Below the pieces are notes generated by a model. It did not search any database, was not told the DNA's origin, and was given only the letters and a program-made list of their open reading frames with translations. The position numbers and the translations under genes were made by a program. Below, piece by piece: positions 45,073-53,702 of a DNA stretch of 64,000 nt. Origin of the DNA: Phaeobacter sp. CECT 5382 (GTDB taxonomy: Bacteria; Pseudomonadota; Alphaproteobacteria; Rhodobacterales; Rhodobacteraceae); NCBI RefSeq assembly GCF_001457775.1, contig NZ_CYSG01000004.1, positions 124,001 to 188,000 on the forward strand, read 5' to 3'. Numbering within the stretch: position 1 is the first letter of the stretch; each line of letters begins with the position of its first letter.

Positions 45073-45318
45073 CTAGGTGGAAATTCCGGCGCGGATCATC
45101 GCGGCGGCAATTTCCTTGGCTTCCTTGGCAAGGGCGTCGTGCCAGTTCTCGGGATCGCCGGGGCGCCATTTGTAGCGGTTCGGGTGCGCAAGCATGCCTT
45201 TCATAGCTGCGGTTGCGATCCTCTCGACTTGGCTTGGGGGGACGGGAGGTTTGGCGTCCAGCAGGTTCTGAACGCGGTCAAGTTCGGCGCGGAGGCGGTC
45301 TAGTTCAGCGTTGGACAT
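45073..45318 (-). CDS. Hypothetical protein (phage-like gene string)
   Basis: About 81 residues. It starts with a helical Glu/Arg-rich segment (NAELDRLRAELDRVQNLLDA) followed by a compact domain containing HPNRYKWRPGDPENWHDAL. AGGAG precedes the start. No family recognised. Its spacing and orientation match its neighbours in the island. Confidence 0.65.
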   Translation of the reverse strand: MSNAELDRLRAELDRVQNLLDAKPPVPPSQVERIATAAMKGMLAHPNRYKWRPGDPENWHDALAKEAKEIAAAMIRAGIST

Positions 45319-45365
45319 GGTTTCTCCTGAGTTTCATCTATGCGCGCGTTCTTGGGGTGGGTGGG

Positions 45366-45626
45366 TCAGTTTTTACCTTCGGCGCGGCGCATGCGGCGGA
45401 TGCTTCGGCGCATGATGCTGGCGCGTTCTTCACGCATGGTCGCGAGCGCCATTTCCTTGCGCTGGATCCGGTTGTGCAGCCTCGCCAGTCGTTCAAACTC
45501 TTCCGGGTTGGTGTGGTGTGTCCATGGCGCGCCCAGGCCGAATGGCTCTTCCTTTTCGGCGGCGGGGGATTGCTCCAGTACAGCAGCAGCCAGTGCACGA
45601 ATTTCAGTTTCTGAGGTGTGCTTCAT
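45366..45626 (-). CDS. Hypothetical charged protein (phage-like gene string)
   Basis: About 86 residues, rich in Arg and Glu, predicted helical or coiled-coil in the C-terminal half (ARLHNRIQRKEMALATMREE). An alternative ATG lies 6 bases upstream. The ribosome binding site is weak for either start. No family recognised. Confidence 0.55.
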   Translation of the reverse strand: MKHTSETEIRALAAAVLEQSPAAEKEEPFGLGAPWTHHTNPEEFERLARLHNRIQRKEMALATMREERASIMRRSIRRMRRAEGKN

Positions 45627-45653
45627 GGTCATTTACCCAAACTTTCTGGGGGC

Positions 45654-45902
45654 TTAGCTGCGGCCCGCCCAGATCAGAAAATCAGTGTGCATTTCTTCAA
45701 ACGGCTGAAAGGCGTCGTTGTCAGTTGCCAGATTGCGGCGGCTGAAGACGCCGCAGACGGTGCGCAGGTGCTCGGTGGCGGCGGTCGGGCTGAACTGGTG
45801 GCCGGGGAAGCCGTTGCGGGTGGCTGCGTAACGCCGAAAGGCCACGTCATTGGAAAGCATGGCGGCGCGCATTGGGGCTTTGTCCTGGGTGATCTGCTGC
45901 AT
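45654..45902 (-). CDS. Hypothetical protein (phage-like gene string)
   Basis: About 82 residues from the ATG at 45902, which is preceded by GGAGG. Notable segment: LSNDVAFRRYAATRNGFPGH. No family recognised. The frame is open further upstream to 45986, overlapping the previous gene, but that start has no ribosome binding site. Confidence 0.62.
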   Translation of the reverse strand: MQQITQDKAPMRAAMLSNDVAFRRYAATRNGFPGHQFSPTAATEHLRTVCGVFSRRNLATDNDAFQPFEEMHTDFLIWAGRS

Positions 45903-45982
45903 AGTTGCCTCCTGTCGTCTGGTAGGGGCGCGGCTGTTGTCTGTGAGTGGTGGGCTTTGACGCCGCGCCCCCTGTGCAGCGC

Positions 45983-46309
45983 TCACACTGCGGGTGTGGC
46001 TGTAGATGCCGGGGCAGGGCCTGCGCCGTCGTAGGGGCAGTCTGGGCGGCCATCCGTGGCGCGCCTCTGTGATTTCCCGGCCCGCGCTTTGGTGATCCAG
46101 TTATCGATGGCCTCAAGACTGTCTGCGCCTGAGCCTTGGATGCCGTGAAGCGCTGCGCGGTGGGTCAGTGTTTCTGGCTCCCACCAATCGGTAGGATCAT
46201 CGCTGGGCGGTGTGAGGGTGCCGCCGAGGTCATGGAATTTCAGGATTTTGCAAAGGCCCTGCTGGCCGGTGATTTCCGCTGCGGCTGCGGCCAGTGTGTG
46301 AGGGGGCAT
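45983..46309 (-). CDS. Hypothetical protein, first intact gene of the phage-like string
   Basis: About 108 residues. The ATG at 46309 has GGAG eight bases upstream. Segments: LCKILKFHDLGGTLTPPSDD, ALHGIQGSGADSLEAIDNWI, ending in a Pro/Ala-rich tail. Its frame continues upstream into a serine-recombinase remnant (46310-46510), producing an apparent fusion, but the internal ribosome binding site shows it is an independent gene. Function unknown. Confidence 0.6.
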   Translation of the reverse strand: MPPHTLAAAAAEITGQQGLCKILKFHDLGGTLTPPSDDPTDWWEPETLTHRAALHGIQGSGADSLEAIDNWITKARAGKSQRRATDGRPDCPYDGAGPAPASTATPAV

Positions 46310-46675
46310 AATATACTCCAATGTGGCAGCCTTTTTCTCATAGGCACCGATCACTGAGCCATTGGTCGCGTTGATGATCCGCGCCAGCAATGAATCGATC
46401 TGCTTTTCAGCCGCAGTGATTTGCTGTTTGACGGACGCCTCTGCGTCTTTGATCTGTTCTGATCTGCTATCCCACGCTGCGTGGAACATGGTTCTCGCCA
46501 AAGCAATCATTGCCGAACTGGGTTCAAGAGTTTTGACGACTTCGCCAAAGGTGTCTTCTAATTTGTCACGGGGATGGATTTACCGTAGCTGCTACATGTC
46601 TTGGTTTGACACGGATAGTACTGATAATGCTTGTTTTTTGTACCATGAGGAGCGAAACGGCACAGGAATGATCTG
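46310..46675 (-). pseudogene. Serine site-specific recombinase C-terminal remnant (frameshifted)
   Basis: Two frames join to give a recombinase zinc ribbon and coiled-coil. First the ribbon-like segment HYQYYPCQTKTCSSYGKSIP (about 46630-46572). Then, after a one-base shift in a C run at about 46570-46573, come RDKLEDTFGEVVKTLEP and LARTMFHAAWD, followed by LLARIINATNGSVIGAYEKK. This matches the C-terminal region of large serine recombinases/integrases. The catalytic N-terminal and recombinase domains are missing, so the element's integration machinery is dead. Upstream it is joined to a truncated TraG gene. Confidence 0.8.
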
Positions 46676-47086
46676 CGTTGTGCCTTTGCCCGAACGCGTC
46701 GGGGCGACGGTCAGAAGATGTCGATCACCTTTGTAAGAGATAGCCCTGTGGTCTTCGCGCACGAAGGTTGACCCAAGCCGAATACCATCTGCACCAATGA
46801 CATTGGCTTCTTGCAGATCTTCAGCATTTGCCCAACGGCTAGACCCAAAGGTGGTTGGAACTGCCCCCCCCAAAACTACGAGACAAAGTAGCCACTCGAG
46901 GATGCCAGCTGCTGAGCGGGCAACCAAAATGGGCGGATTGTGGTCGTGTCCACCTTTGATGGTTTCGGGTGCGGGAATGGAGGGAATTGCCAGTTGCTTT
47001 GCTGAGATCTTGCCCAAAACACGCTTGGCGCAGGCGGGCGTAAGGTGGTCAGTGGTCAGGTGAGAGCTTTGTCCGTCCCTGTCCAT
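46592..47086 (-). pseudogene. VirD4/TraG-type coupling protein, truncated after Walker A
   Basis: The ORF from ATG 47086 (AGGAG upstream) encodes an N-terminal membrane segment (AAGILEWLLCLVVLGGA), then TFGSSRWANAEDLQEANVIG and LLTVAPTRSGKGTTQIIP, the Walker A region of type IV coupling ATPases. Homology ends just after Walker A; from about 46680 the sequence belongs to a recombinase remnant read out of frame. About 165 residues remain of a protein that is normally 500-700, so it is a pseudogene and a trace of a conjugative element. Confidence 0.8.
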
Positions 47087-47123
47087 TTTAGCTCCTAACG
47101 CTGCGTGGTGAAGTGAAGTTATG

Positions 47124-47166
47124 TCCAATAAAATGGCTATTCAGTATTTGTGTCCAAAATTTTAGC
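47124..47166. promoter_or_regulatory. Operator-like sites upstream of the 47266 gene
   Basis: TCCA-ATAAAA-TGGC at 47124-47137 and a half-matching TCCA-AAATTT-TAGC at 47153-47166, 29 bp apart, in the promoter region of the plus-strand unknown gene. They share the TCCA-N6-TGGA layout with sites at the two HTH genes nearby. Confidence 0.5.
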
Positions 47167-47265
47167 CATAGAAATCTCTGCTCCCAACGCAATTCCTTGT
47201 TGGGGTGTCTGAGTGTTAAGGCACAGCCTTGTTGGCTGTTTCGAATAGGAGAGAGGAAAAGTAGC

Positions 47266-48033
47266 ATGCGAACTGTTGAAGTTGCCGGGGCACTTGGCGC
47301 CCTGCGGGCGAACATGATGGAGGACGGCTTCACCATCAGGGAGGTCGGTGATGTTTCAACCATCCCTAGTTTGATCGAGAGAATTGGAAAGCCGTATCTA
47401 ACCCCAATATCCAACCCGCTGCACAATGACTTTACTGAGGGGAATTCAATTTGGTTGGTGGCAGAAAAAGACGGGGAGCCAGTCTACCTAGGGTGCGCCA
47501 GGCTTGAAGACTTGGGGAGTGAAAGCGTTAGCCGATATTGGTCGCGAGTTCTTAGTCGCGCATACTCCGAAGGAGGGAGGGAGAGTGTAATCGAGAATGT
47601 CCGTCCAGAGGTCGATAAGGCGCTGGGTGGAAGGATTGTCTACTTTGGGGATCTCTTTGTTAAGCTGAAGGGGCGAGGTTCAAGGAGGGCCTTGAGATCA
47701 TTTGTCGCAATTGGTCACTTGGCCGTTTCGTTGAAATGGAATCCGGATTGGATTTATTGTTTTGTGAGGGAGGCGGATATTCTGCGCGGTGCAGCCATCT
47801 TGTACGGCTTTACCACACTCTTTCCCAACCCCTTTCATTGGGTGGAGCCACCATTTCCACGTGATAACTCTGAGTGGTTGGCAGCCCTGCCGAGATCGGA
47901 AGTTTGGTACTGTGCCGAGGCCGCTTTGAGTGCTGCGAGGGGTGGCACTGGATCTCAAGAAGGTTTGAAGTCAAATCACCAGAAGAGAAAAGTTCAAGAT
48001 GAGGCTCGCCCCATCGCTACATTTGACGGGTAG
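47266..48033 (+). CDS. Unknown protein, possibly GNAT-like
   Basis: About 255 residues from ATG 47266, preceded by AGAGGA. Segments such as SIWLVAEKDGEPVYLGCARL and GGRIVYFGDLFVKLKGRGSR are reminiscent of an acyltransferase beta-sheet followed by the acetyl-CoA loop, then SFVAIGHLAVSLKWNPDWIY, but the match is weak. The base composition is visibly richer in A+T than the flanking core genes, which suggests foreign origin. Its 3' end overlaps the convergent HTH gene by 63 bp. Function not assigned. Confidence 0.7.
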   Translation: MRTVEVAGALGALRANMMEDGFTIREVGDVSTIPSLIERIGKPYLTPISNPLHNDFTEGNSIWLVAEKDGEPVYLGCARLEDLGSESVSRYWSRVLSRAYSEGGRESVIENVRPEVDKALGGRIVYFGDLFVKLKGRGSRRALRSFVAIGHLAVSLKWNPDWIYCFVREADILRGAAILYGFTTLFPNPFHWVEPPFPRDNSEWLAALPRSEVWYCAEAALSAARGGTGSQEGLKSNHQKRKVQDEARPIATFDG

Positions 48034-48699
48034 CAGCACGCGGATGAATTCCATTTTGACCCGAATGGGTTGATTGGGCATTTGGACGTCCAGAGATTCT
48101 AGGGATACTCTTGGGCCGCTCGTCAATGTACTAGAGTAATCAGCAACCCAGCGGGCCTTGAGTTCTTGATCTGGAACTGTGTCTAAGGCACGTTGCAGAA
48201 TTTCCCTGCTGGGTTGGTTCATTGTTATGGATGAGAGGCTTTTTGCACCTACTTTAAGAACCTTGAGTGTGGAGTCTTCAGGCTGAGTTGGTTTGTACTG
48301 ATCACAGTGATCAAGGTGGTCTCTAAATGCTTCGAACATGCCGCCAGACTTCGCGAAAACTCTGATGAGGCCGTCTGCGGTGGGTGTCTTGCCATTGAGT
48401 AGATACTGTCCTGTAATGGAGTCGCCAGCATGGTCTAGGAGCTTCGAGCTAGCGCTTGAAATTGTCGGTATCGGAGGTGCCATCCCGGCAAGGTAGTCAA
48501 GGGAAGTGCCGAGCAATCCTGCCACTCGGGCCATTCCGAAGAAGCCTGGCCCGGTCTGGGAGATATCAAGCCTCTTATCGTTAACAATGCTCCAAACGGT
48601 TTTCTTGCTTAAGCCTGCGTCTATGGACAATTTCCAGATGTCCTTTCTGTATTGGGATGAATCAATCGCCCCTTGAAGTCGACCCCTAAAACCCTTCAT
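47971..48699 (-). CDS. Helix-turn-helix regulator (XRE-like N-terminus)
   Basis: About 242 residues. The N-terminal region KLSIDAGLSKKTVWSIVNDK resembles a phage-repressor HTH; the remaining roughly 170 residues have no recognisable domain. A palindrome TTCCATAATTTTGGAA lies 11 bases upstream of the start on the coding strand, a good position for autorepression. A+T-rich like its neighbour. It converges with and overlaps the 47266 gene. Confidence 0.72.
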   Translation of the reverse strand: MKGFRGRLQGAIDSSQYRKDIWKLSIDAGLSKKTVWSIVNDKRLDISQTGPGFFGMARVAGLLGTSLDYLAGMAPPIPTISSASSKLLDHAGDSITGQYLLNGKTPTADGLIRVFAKSGGMFEAFRDHLDHCDQYKPTQPEDSTLKVLKVGAKSLSSITMNQPSREILQRALDTVPDQELKARWVADYSSTLTSGPRVSLESLDVQMPNQPIRVKMEFIRVLLPVKCSDGASLILNFSLLVI

Positions 48700-48709
48700 G
48701 AAATTACCT

Positions 48710-48725
48710 TTCCAAAATTATGGAA
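48710..48725. promoter_or_regulatory. Palindromic operator in front of the HTH gene
   Basis: TTCCA-AAATTA-TGGAA, an inverted repeat placed 11-26 bases before the start codon of the minus-strand HTH gene. Same core as the sites at 49214 and 47124. Confidence 0.6.
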
Positions 48726-48894
48726 TTAAGTTGCCTTGATTTGACCACATAGATCAAGCTAGAACAACCCATAGGTTGAGAGAAATTTGCATGGACCCGC
48801 TAGGGGGTGGAATTGAACGCGACTGAGTTCTGTATAGAGATTCTCGCAATGACGGAGCGGGAAAGAAAGGCTTTACGCTTCTACGGTGAGAGCT

Positions 48895-49203
48895 TCACTT
48901 TTTGTCAAGGAGAGACAAAATCCCATCACGAGCCTGAGGCTCTTTCTCCATCAGAGCCATTAAACGCTCTGTCTCTGGAGAGACCTCAAACCCAAACAGA
49001 ACGTAAGCGAGACTGAAGCCGTTGGCACTACAGATCTGTGCCAACTTTTGTACAGTTGGCTCTGCGCCACCTTTGATCACCGAGTGCAGATAGCCAGGGG
49101 TGCTCTCCCCTTTGATCGAGGCAACCCGCATGGATACGCCGTGCTCCTCTAGCAGGGCTTGAAGGCGCTCGCGCATGGCGATGGTGTCGTAGGTAGCTGT
49201 CAT
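48895..49203 (-). CDS. XRE family regulator, phage-repressor-like
   Basis: About 102 residues. HTH: LLEEHGVSMRVASIKGESTP / GYLHSVIKGGAEPTVQKLAQ, followed by LAYVLFGFEVSPETERLMAL, the hinge typical of short XRE repressors. The ATG at 49203 was chosen; the frame runs on to 49218 only through a TTG codon. Two operator-like sites lie just upstream. The genes a phage repressor would normally face on the other side of its promoter are absent. Confidence 0.8.
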   Translation of the reverse strand: MTATYDTIAMRERLQALLEEHGVSMRVASIKGESTPGYLHSVIKGGAEPTVQKLAQICSANGFSLAYVLFGFEVSPETERLMALMEKEPQARDGILSLLDKK

Positions 49204-49213
49204 TCCGGGATTG

Positions 49214-49253
49214 TCCAATATAATGGAAGGGTGTGCACGTCCTTTATTTTGGA
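49214..49253. promoter_or_regulatory. Two operator-like sites upstream of the XRE repressor gene
   Basis: TCCA-ATATAA-TGGA at 49214-49227 and TCCT-TTATTT-TGGA at 49240-49253, 26 bp apart centre to centre. The spacing resembles a repressor operator pair in a phage-type switch. Confidence 0.58.
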
Positions 49254-50041
49254 AACTTTACTTATCTAAAATAATAGATGCAACTTCAGGCGATGAAACA
49301 CGCAAAAACAATATGACTTGATAGACCCTGTGGTTCCTTTGGGGGGAGATCCTTGGCCTGATCAGGCGTGCAGAAGCCTTCTGTCACGCCGAGAACTGGT
49401 CTCAAGGGTATTTGGGGAAGCTTGTAGCGGGCGACGGCATGATTTCAAACCGCTTGGCCGCGACTGGAAAGGTGCAGGCTCGCTGGCTTCTACGAATTGA
49501 AGAGTACCCGGACCAACTTGAAGGGGGCATTGAAGAGGTCAAAGAGGTTGGTCAATGAGACCGCCTCAATTTCTTCAAGCCCTTGCAAAAAATAGCCCGA
49601 CAAAATGTGTGCGACAGCGAATGAGACGCTCCTCATAGCCATTTCTGCAGGATTGCACGTGCAAGCATTCGGGCTTCGTCGGTAGCGCGAGCCGCCCACG
49701 ATTTCTGTTGTGGATTTAAGGTAAAGTCATGATTCATAAAGGAACCCATTGGCTGGCCGATCTCGATCCCGGCCTCAACTTTCCCAGCTCTGCCGGGACA
49801 AGTGCGCAGGACAGGCTTGGGACATGATCTGGATTGGAGAGGCCGGGGCATGTGCCCGTTTTGGGACTGTGACCAGAGCATTTGAAAACCCTCTCCTAAC
49901 AGGTGATTCCGCGATTCTGCAGGTCAATCCTAAGCGCGTGCCGCCATTGCGGGTGGGCTGTGTATCCCCCTGTCTGGCAGGGGAATACACCATGTTTAGG
50001 CAATCAACCAGGTTCAGATAGGTTCGGCCCGGCTGTCACTC
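49254..50041. other. Stretch without a convincing gene between island and acnB
   Basis: Only short frames occur here. Two very short overlapping minus-strand frames at about 49490-49737 (34 and about 50 codons, stop and start overlapping) have no good ribosome binding site and no recognisable family. An imperfect inverted repeat GTGTATCCCC / GGGGAATACAC at 49960-49990 may end the acnB transcript. The stretch probably holds degraded element DNA. Confidence 0.5.
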
Positions 50042-52828
50042 TTAGAAATGAACCGAACGCGCGCCAGCTGGTTTTTCGACCGGCGGGGCAAACTTGGTCA
50101 GATCAATGCCCTCAACGGCAGCTTTGTATTCTTCCATGCTGGGCGTTCTGCCCAGAATGGCCGAAAGAACAACGACAGGCGTCGAGGCCAGCAGGGATTC
50201 GCCTTTTTTCTCGGTCGAATCTTCCACAACACGGCCCTGGAACAGGCGTGTGGATGTGGCCAGAACTGTGTCGCCTTTGGCGGCTTTTTCCTGGTTACCC
50301 ATGCAGAGATTACAGCCAGGGCGTTCGAGATACAGGATGTTTTCGTATTCTGTACGCGCCGCACTTTTGGGGGCGAAGTCGTCGAACTCAAAGCCGGAAT
50401 ACTTCTGCAGGATTTCCCAGTCGCCTTCTGCCTTCAACTCGTCAATGATGTTGTAAGTAGGTGCAGCAACAACCAGAGGTGCCTTAAACGTCACTTTACC
50501 TTCGGTCTTTTCGATGTTTTTGAGCATTTGGGCGACGATCTTCATGTCTCCCTTGTGGACCATGCAGGATCCGACAAAGCCCAGATCGACCTTTTTGTCG
50601 CCGCCATAGTAGGAAATGGGGCGGATAGTGTCGTGGGTGTAACGCTTTGATACATCGGCGTTGTTGACGTCGGGGTCAGCGATCATTGGCTCAATGATTT
50701 CGTCGAGATCGACAACGACCTCAGCGAAATACTTGGCGTTCTCATCCGGTGTCAGGGCAGGGTTCTCACCCGATCTGATCTCGGCGATACGCTTGTCTGC
50801 CTTGTCGATCAGGCCCTGAAGTGTCTGTGCTTCGTTGTCCATCCCCTTGTCGATCATGATCTGGATGCGGCCTTTGGCCAGTTCCAGCGAGCCGATCAGG
50901 GTCTCATCATTGGAAATACAGATGGAGGCCTTGGCCTTCATCTCGGCGGTCCAGTCGGTGAAGGTGAAGGCTTGATCCGCCAACAACGTGCCAATGTGCA
51001 CTTCGATGATGCGGCCCTGGAACACGTTGTCGCCAAATTGCTTGAGCATCTGCGACTGGGTCGCATGCACCACATCGCGGAAATCCATGTAGTCTTTCAT
51101 GGAGCCTTTGAAGGTCACCTTGACGGATTCAGGGATCGGCATGGTGGCTTCGCCAGTGGCCAGCGCCAGCGCAACAGTGCCGGAGTCGGCACCAAAGGCC
51201 ACGCCTTTGGACATGCGGGTGTGGCTGTCGCCGCCAATGATGATGTCCCAGTCATCCACGGTGAGGTCGTTCAGAACCTTGTGGATCACGTCTGTCATCG
51301 CCGGGTACGCGTCCTTGGGATCGCGCGCGGTGATCAGGCCGAACTTGTTCATGAAGGCCATCAGTTTCGGGATGTTGGCCTGGGCTTTGAGATCCCACAC
51401 GGATGCGGTGTGACAGCCCGACTGGTAGCCAACGTCCAGCGACGGTGAAATCACCGTGGCGGCCATGGCTTCCAGCTCCTGCGCGGTCATCGGTCCGGTG
51501 GTATCTTGCGAGCCTACAACATTCACCTTTACGCGCATGTCCGATCCGGCGTGTAAGGTCTCGCCCGGGGTGGTGCCGCGGGCATTGCGGTTGAAGATCT
51601 TTTCAACAGCCGTCAGGCCCTGTCCGTCAACCGACACCTCTTTGGAGGGTGCATAGGCAGATTCGAGCGGCTGTCCCAGCGCCTCGGCGGCAAATGTCTG
51701 CAGCTTTTTACCAAAGACCACAGCATAGGAGCCGCCGGCCTTCATGAATTCAGCCTTTTGCGGCGTAAAGGAGGATGAAACATCCACCAGCTCGATGTCA
51801 CCATCATAGAGCTTTTTGGTCTTTGTGTTGATGGTCAGCACCTTGCCCGTCTCGACCGAATAGGTCTGCTCCAGCACCGGATCACCGTTTCCGTCCAGAA
51901 GGGTATTGCCATCGGCATCGGTCTTTTTGACCCAGTTTTTAAGATCAAGACCTATTCCGCCGGTCACACCAACGGTGGTCAGAAAGATCGGCGAGATACC
52001 GTTGGTACCTGCGACAACTGGGGCGAAATTCACAAAGGGCACATAGGGGCTGGCCTGTTTGCCAGTCCACAGGGCGACGTTGTTTACGCCGGACATCCGC
52101 GAAGAGCCAACACCCATGGTGCCTTTTTCTGCGATGAGCATGACCCGTGCATCAGGATGGGCCTTTTGCAATGCTTGAATTTCGTCCTGGGCTTGTGGTG
52201 TGATCAAGCATTTGCCGTGCAGCTCACGGTCGGCGCGGGAGTGCGCCTGATTGCCAGGCGACAGCAGGTCGGTGGAAATATCGCCTTCGCCAGCGATATA
52301 GGTGACGACCTTGATCTCTTCGTCGATGTCGGAAAGTTTGGTGAAAAACTCAGCCCTAGCATAGCTTTCCAGAATGGCTTTGGCGACTGCGTTGCCAGCG
52401 GCATAGGCCGCAGCAAGGCGATCGGTGTCGGCTTCATACAGGAAAACCTGCGTTTTCAGAACCTCTGCAGCCTGATCGGCAGTGGCAGCGTCATCGCCCA
52501 GAGCGAGATCAAGAAGCACGTCGACCGAGGGGCCGCCTTTCATGTGCGACAGCAACTCGAAGGCAAAGGTCGGAGAGATTTCTTCGACAACGGAGGTGCC
52601 AAGAATGATCTCTTTCAGGAATTTGGCCTTCGCGCCAGCTGCGCTCGTGGTGCCAGGCAGGGTATTGTAGATAAAGAACTTGAGAGAGTCTTCCCGGTGC
52701 GCGTTTCCGGCATCTTTGATCTGCGCGATAAGCTCGCTTACGAGCGCGCCATCATCAATGGGCTTTGGGTGCAGTCCTTGCTCTTTACGCGTGGCGATCT
52801 CATTTAGGTAATCTGTGTACAAGCTCAT
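50042..52828 (-). CDS. acnB: Bifunctional aconitate hydratase 2 / 2-methylisocitrate dehydratase
   Basis: About 928 residues. The HEAT-like N-terminal domain and swivel domain come first (GEGDISTDLLSPGNQAHSRA, AEKGTMGVGSSRMSG), then the catalytic core with IIIGGDSHTRMSKGVAFGAD. The 4Fe-4S cysteines are in GFVGSCMVHKG and ERPGCNLCMGN. It interconverts citrate and isocitrate in the TCA cycle. The size fits alphaproteobacterial AcnB. No neighbour shares its function; it marks the resumption of core genome after the island. Confidence 0.96.
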   Translation of the reverse strand: MSLYTDYLNEIATRKEQGLHPKPIDDGALVSELIAQIKDAGNAHREDSLKFFIYNTLPGTTSAAGAKAKFLKEIILGTSVVEEISPTFAFELLSHMKGGPSVDVLLDLALGDDAATADQAAEVLKTQVFLYEADTDRLAAAYAAGNAVAKAILESYARAEFFTKLSDIDEEIKVVTYIAGEGDISTDLLSPGNQAHSRADRELHGKCLITPQAQDEIQALQKAHPDARVMLIAEKGTMGVGSSRMSGVNNVALWTGKQASPYVPFVNFAPVVAGTNGISPIFLTTVGVTGGIGLDLKNWVKKTDADGNTLLDGNGDPVLEQTYSVETGKVLTINTKTKKLYDGDIELVDVSSSFTPQKAEFMKAGGSYAVVFGKKLQTFAAEALGQPLESAYAPSKEVSVDGQGLTAVEKIFNRNARGTTPGETLHAGSDMRVKVNVVGSQDTTGPMTAQELEAMAATVISPSLDVGYQSGCHTASVWDLKAQANIPKLMAFMNKFGLITARDPKDAYPAMTDVIHKVLNDLTVDDWDIIIGGDSHTRMSKGVAFGADSGTVALALATGEATMPIPESVKVTFKGSMKDYMDFRDVVHATQSQMLKQFGDNVFQGRIIEVHIGTLLADQAFTFTDWTAEMKAKASICISNDETLIGSLELAKGRIQIMIDKGMDNEAQTLQGLIDKADKRIAEIRSGENPALTPDENAKYFAEVVVDLDEIIEPMIADPDVNNADVSKRYTHDTIRPISYYGGDKKVDLGFVGSCMVHKGDMKIVAQMLKNIEKTEGKVTFKAPLVVAAPTYNIIDELKAEGDWEILQKYSGFEFDDFAPKSAARTEYENILYLERPGCNLCMGNQEKAAKGDTVLATSTRLFQGRVVEDSTEKKGESLLASTPVVVLSAILGRTPSMEEYKAAVEGIDLTKFAPPVEKPAGARSVHF

Positions 52829-53449
52829 GACGAATCCAACGGTTTGGTGCTAGAGTTAGTTCAAGCGCCGGGTCTCAGACACCTCTGTCTCACCGGCACT
52901 CAAATGCGTTGTATGCCGAAGTATACCTTATGGGTCTGAGTTGCAAGATGCCTCGCCGGCCTGCTGATTGCCCATCTCCCCTCTCCGTTGGTTACAGAAC
53001 CGCTTCGCAGTTTCTTTTACCATCGTAACCACAGGACGGAATTGAGCGTTGGGACGAAATCCAAAAAACTGAACCTTGCTAATAAACTGGTTCCCCTCCA
53101 GAGATCGCAGACCCCAGATTGACGCCTTTGTCGACCTCTACACCCATCAGGGCCACCACGCGATCCTCAACAATGTCACACCAGAAGAAGACTGCTTCGG
53201 TCGCGATAAAGTCATTCCGGAATGAAGAGAATAGATGGAAGGCAAGCTCACAGGCAAACCTGCAGGCAAACCCTTGGACAAATTGTGGCGCAGTTTCTCG
53301 CGCCGGGCAGTGAGGAGACGCGTTAGGTAGGTCAGGTAAGGAGGTGTGGGGGCGGCGGCGGCGGCCTTTCATGCCTGAAACCAATCTCTTGGCACAGCAG
53401 ATGAACACGATGGACCAAAAGCCAAGCATGCACTAGCGTTCAACTTGGG
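52829..53449. other. Upstream region of acnB without a convincing gene
   Basis: Roughly 620 bases between the divergent acnB start and the kinase promoter region. A minus-strand frame at 53079-53429 and a plus-strand frame at 53119-53313 overlap each other and neither has a ribosome binding site or recognisable domain. The acnB promoter must lie at the left end. An imperfect GTAT-N8-ATAC repeat occurs at about 52914-52929. Confidence 0.5.
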
Positions 53450-53488
53450 TTACTCAGTGTCTGATTACTCAGTGCAGGTTCACTCGGT
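53450..53488. repeat. Short direct repeats upstream of the hybrid kinase gene
   Basis: TTACTCAGTG at 53450-53459 and again at 53465-53474, with a degenerate third copy TTCACTCGGT at 53479-53488. The period is 14-15 bp. It could be a regulator binding array or chance. Confidence 0.55.
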
Positions 53489-53702
53489 CGGGGAGGCTCA
53501 CGACTGTTTCGGGTTAGGATCGTATTGCGTTTTGCCAGCGGCCATCTTTTGGCCGTATTTTCAAGAGAAAATGATGAGCCGCCTGTGCCCGGCCTTTGCT
53601 TGGCCTGTGCCCTGCTGGAATGTGGAGGCGGTGAGCGGCTTCCTTAGGCTTCCGTTCACCAAGATATGGAAAGATGTGACGGACGCCGCAAGGAAGATGC
53701 GA

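Noticed and set aside
45983-46510. A 175-residue fusion of recombinase coiled-coil and a phage protein
   Set aside because: The second part has its own ATG with GGAG at 46309 and the first part is a frameshifted remnant, so the fusion is accidental read-through.
48807-49016. A 69-codon plus-strand frame (GTG start) overlapping the XRE gene
   Set aside because: It lies mostly antisense to the XRE repressor and has no family match; the XRE frame has clear HTH features.
43976-50041. A direct repeat of the tRNA-Leu 3' end as a right attachment site
   Set aside because: I searched by eye for GGTTCGAGTCCCACC and the adjoining acceptor end through the island and found no copy; an att pair cannot be claimed.
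53079-53429. A 116-codon minus-strand frame upstream of the kinase
   Set aside because: No ribosome binding site or domain, low-complexity Arg/Cys-rich start, and a competing frame on the other strand of equal quality.
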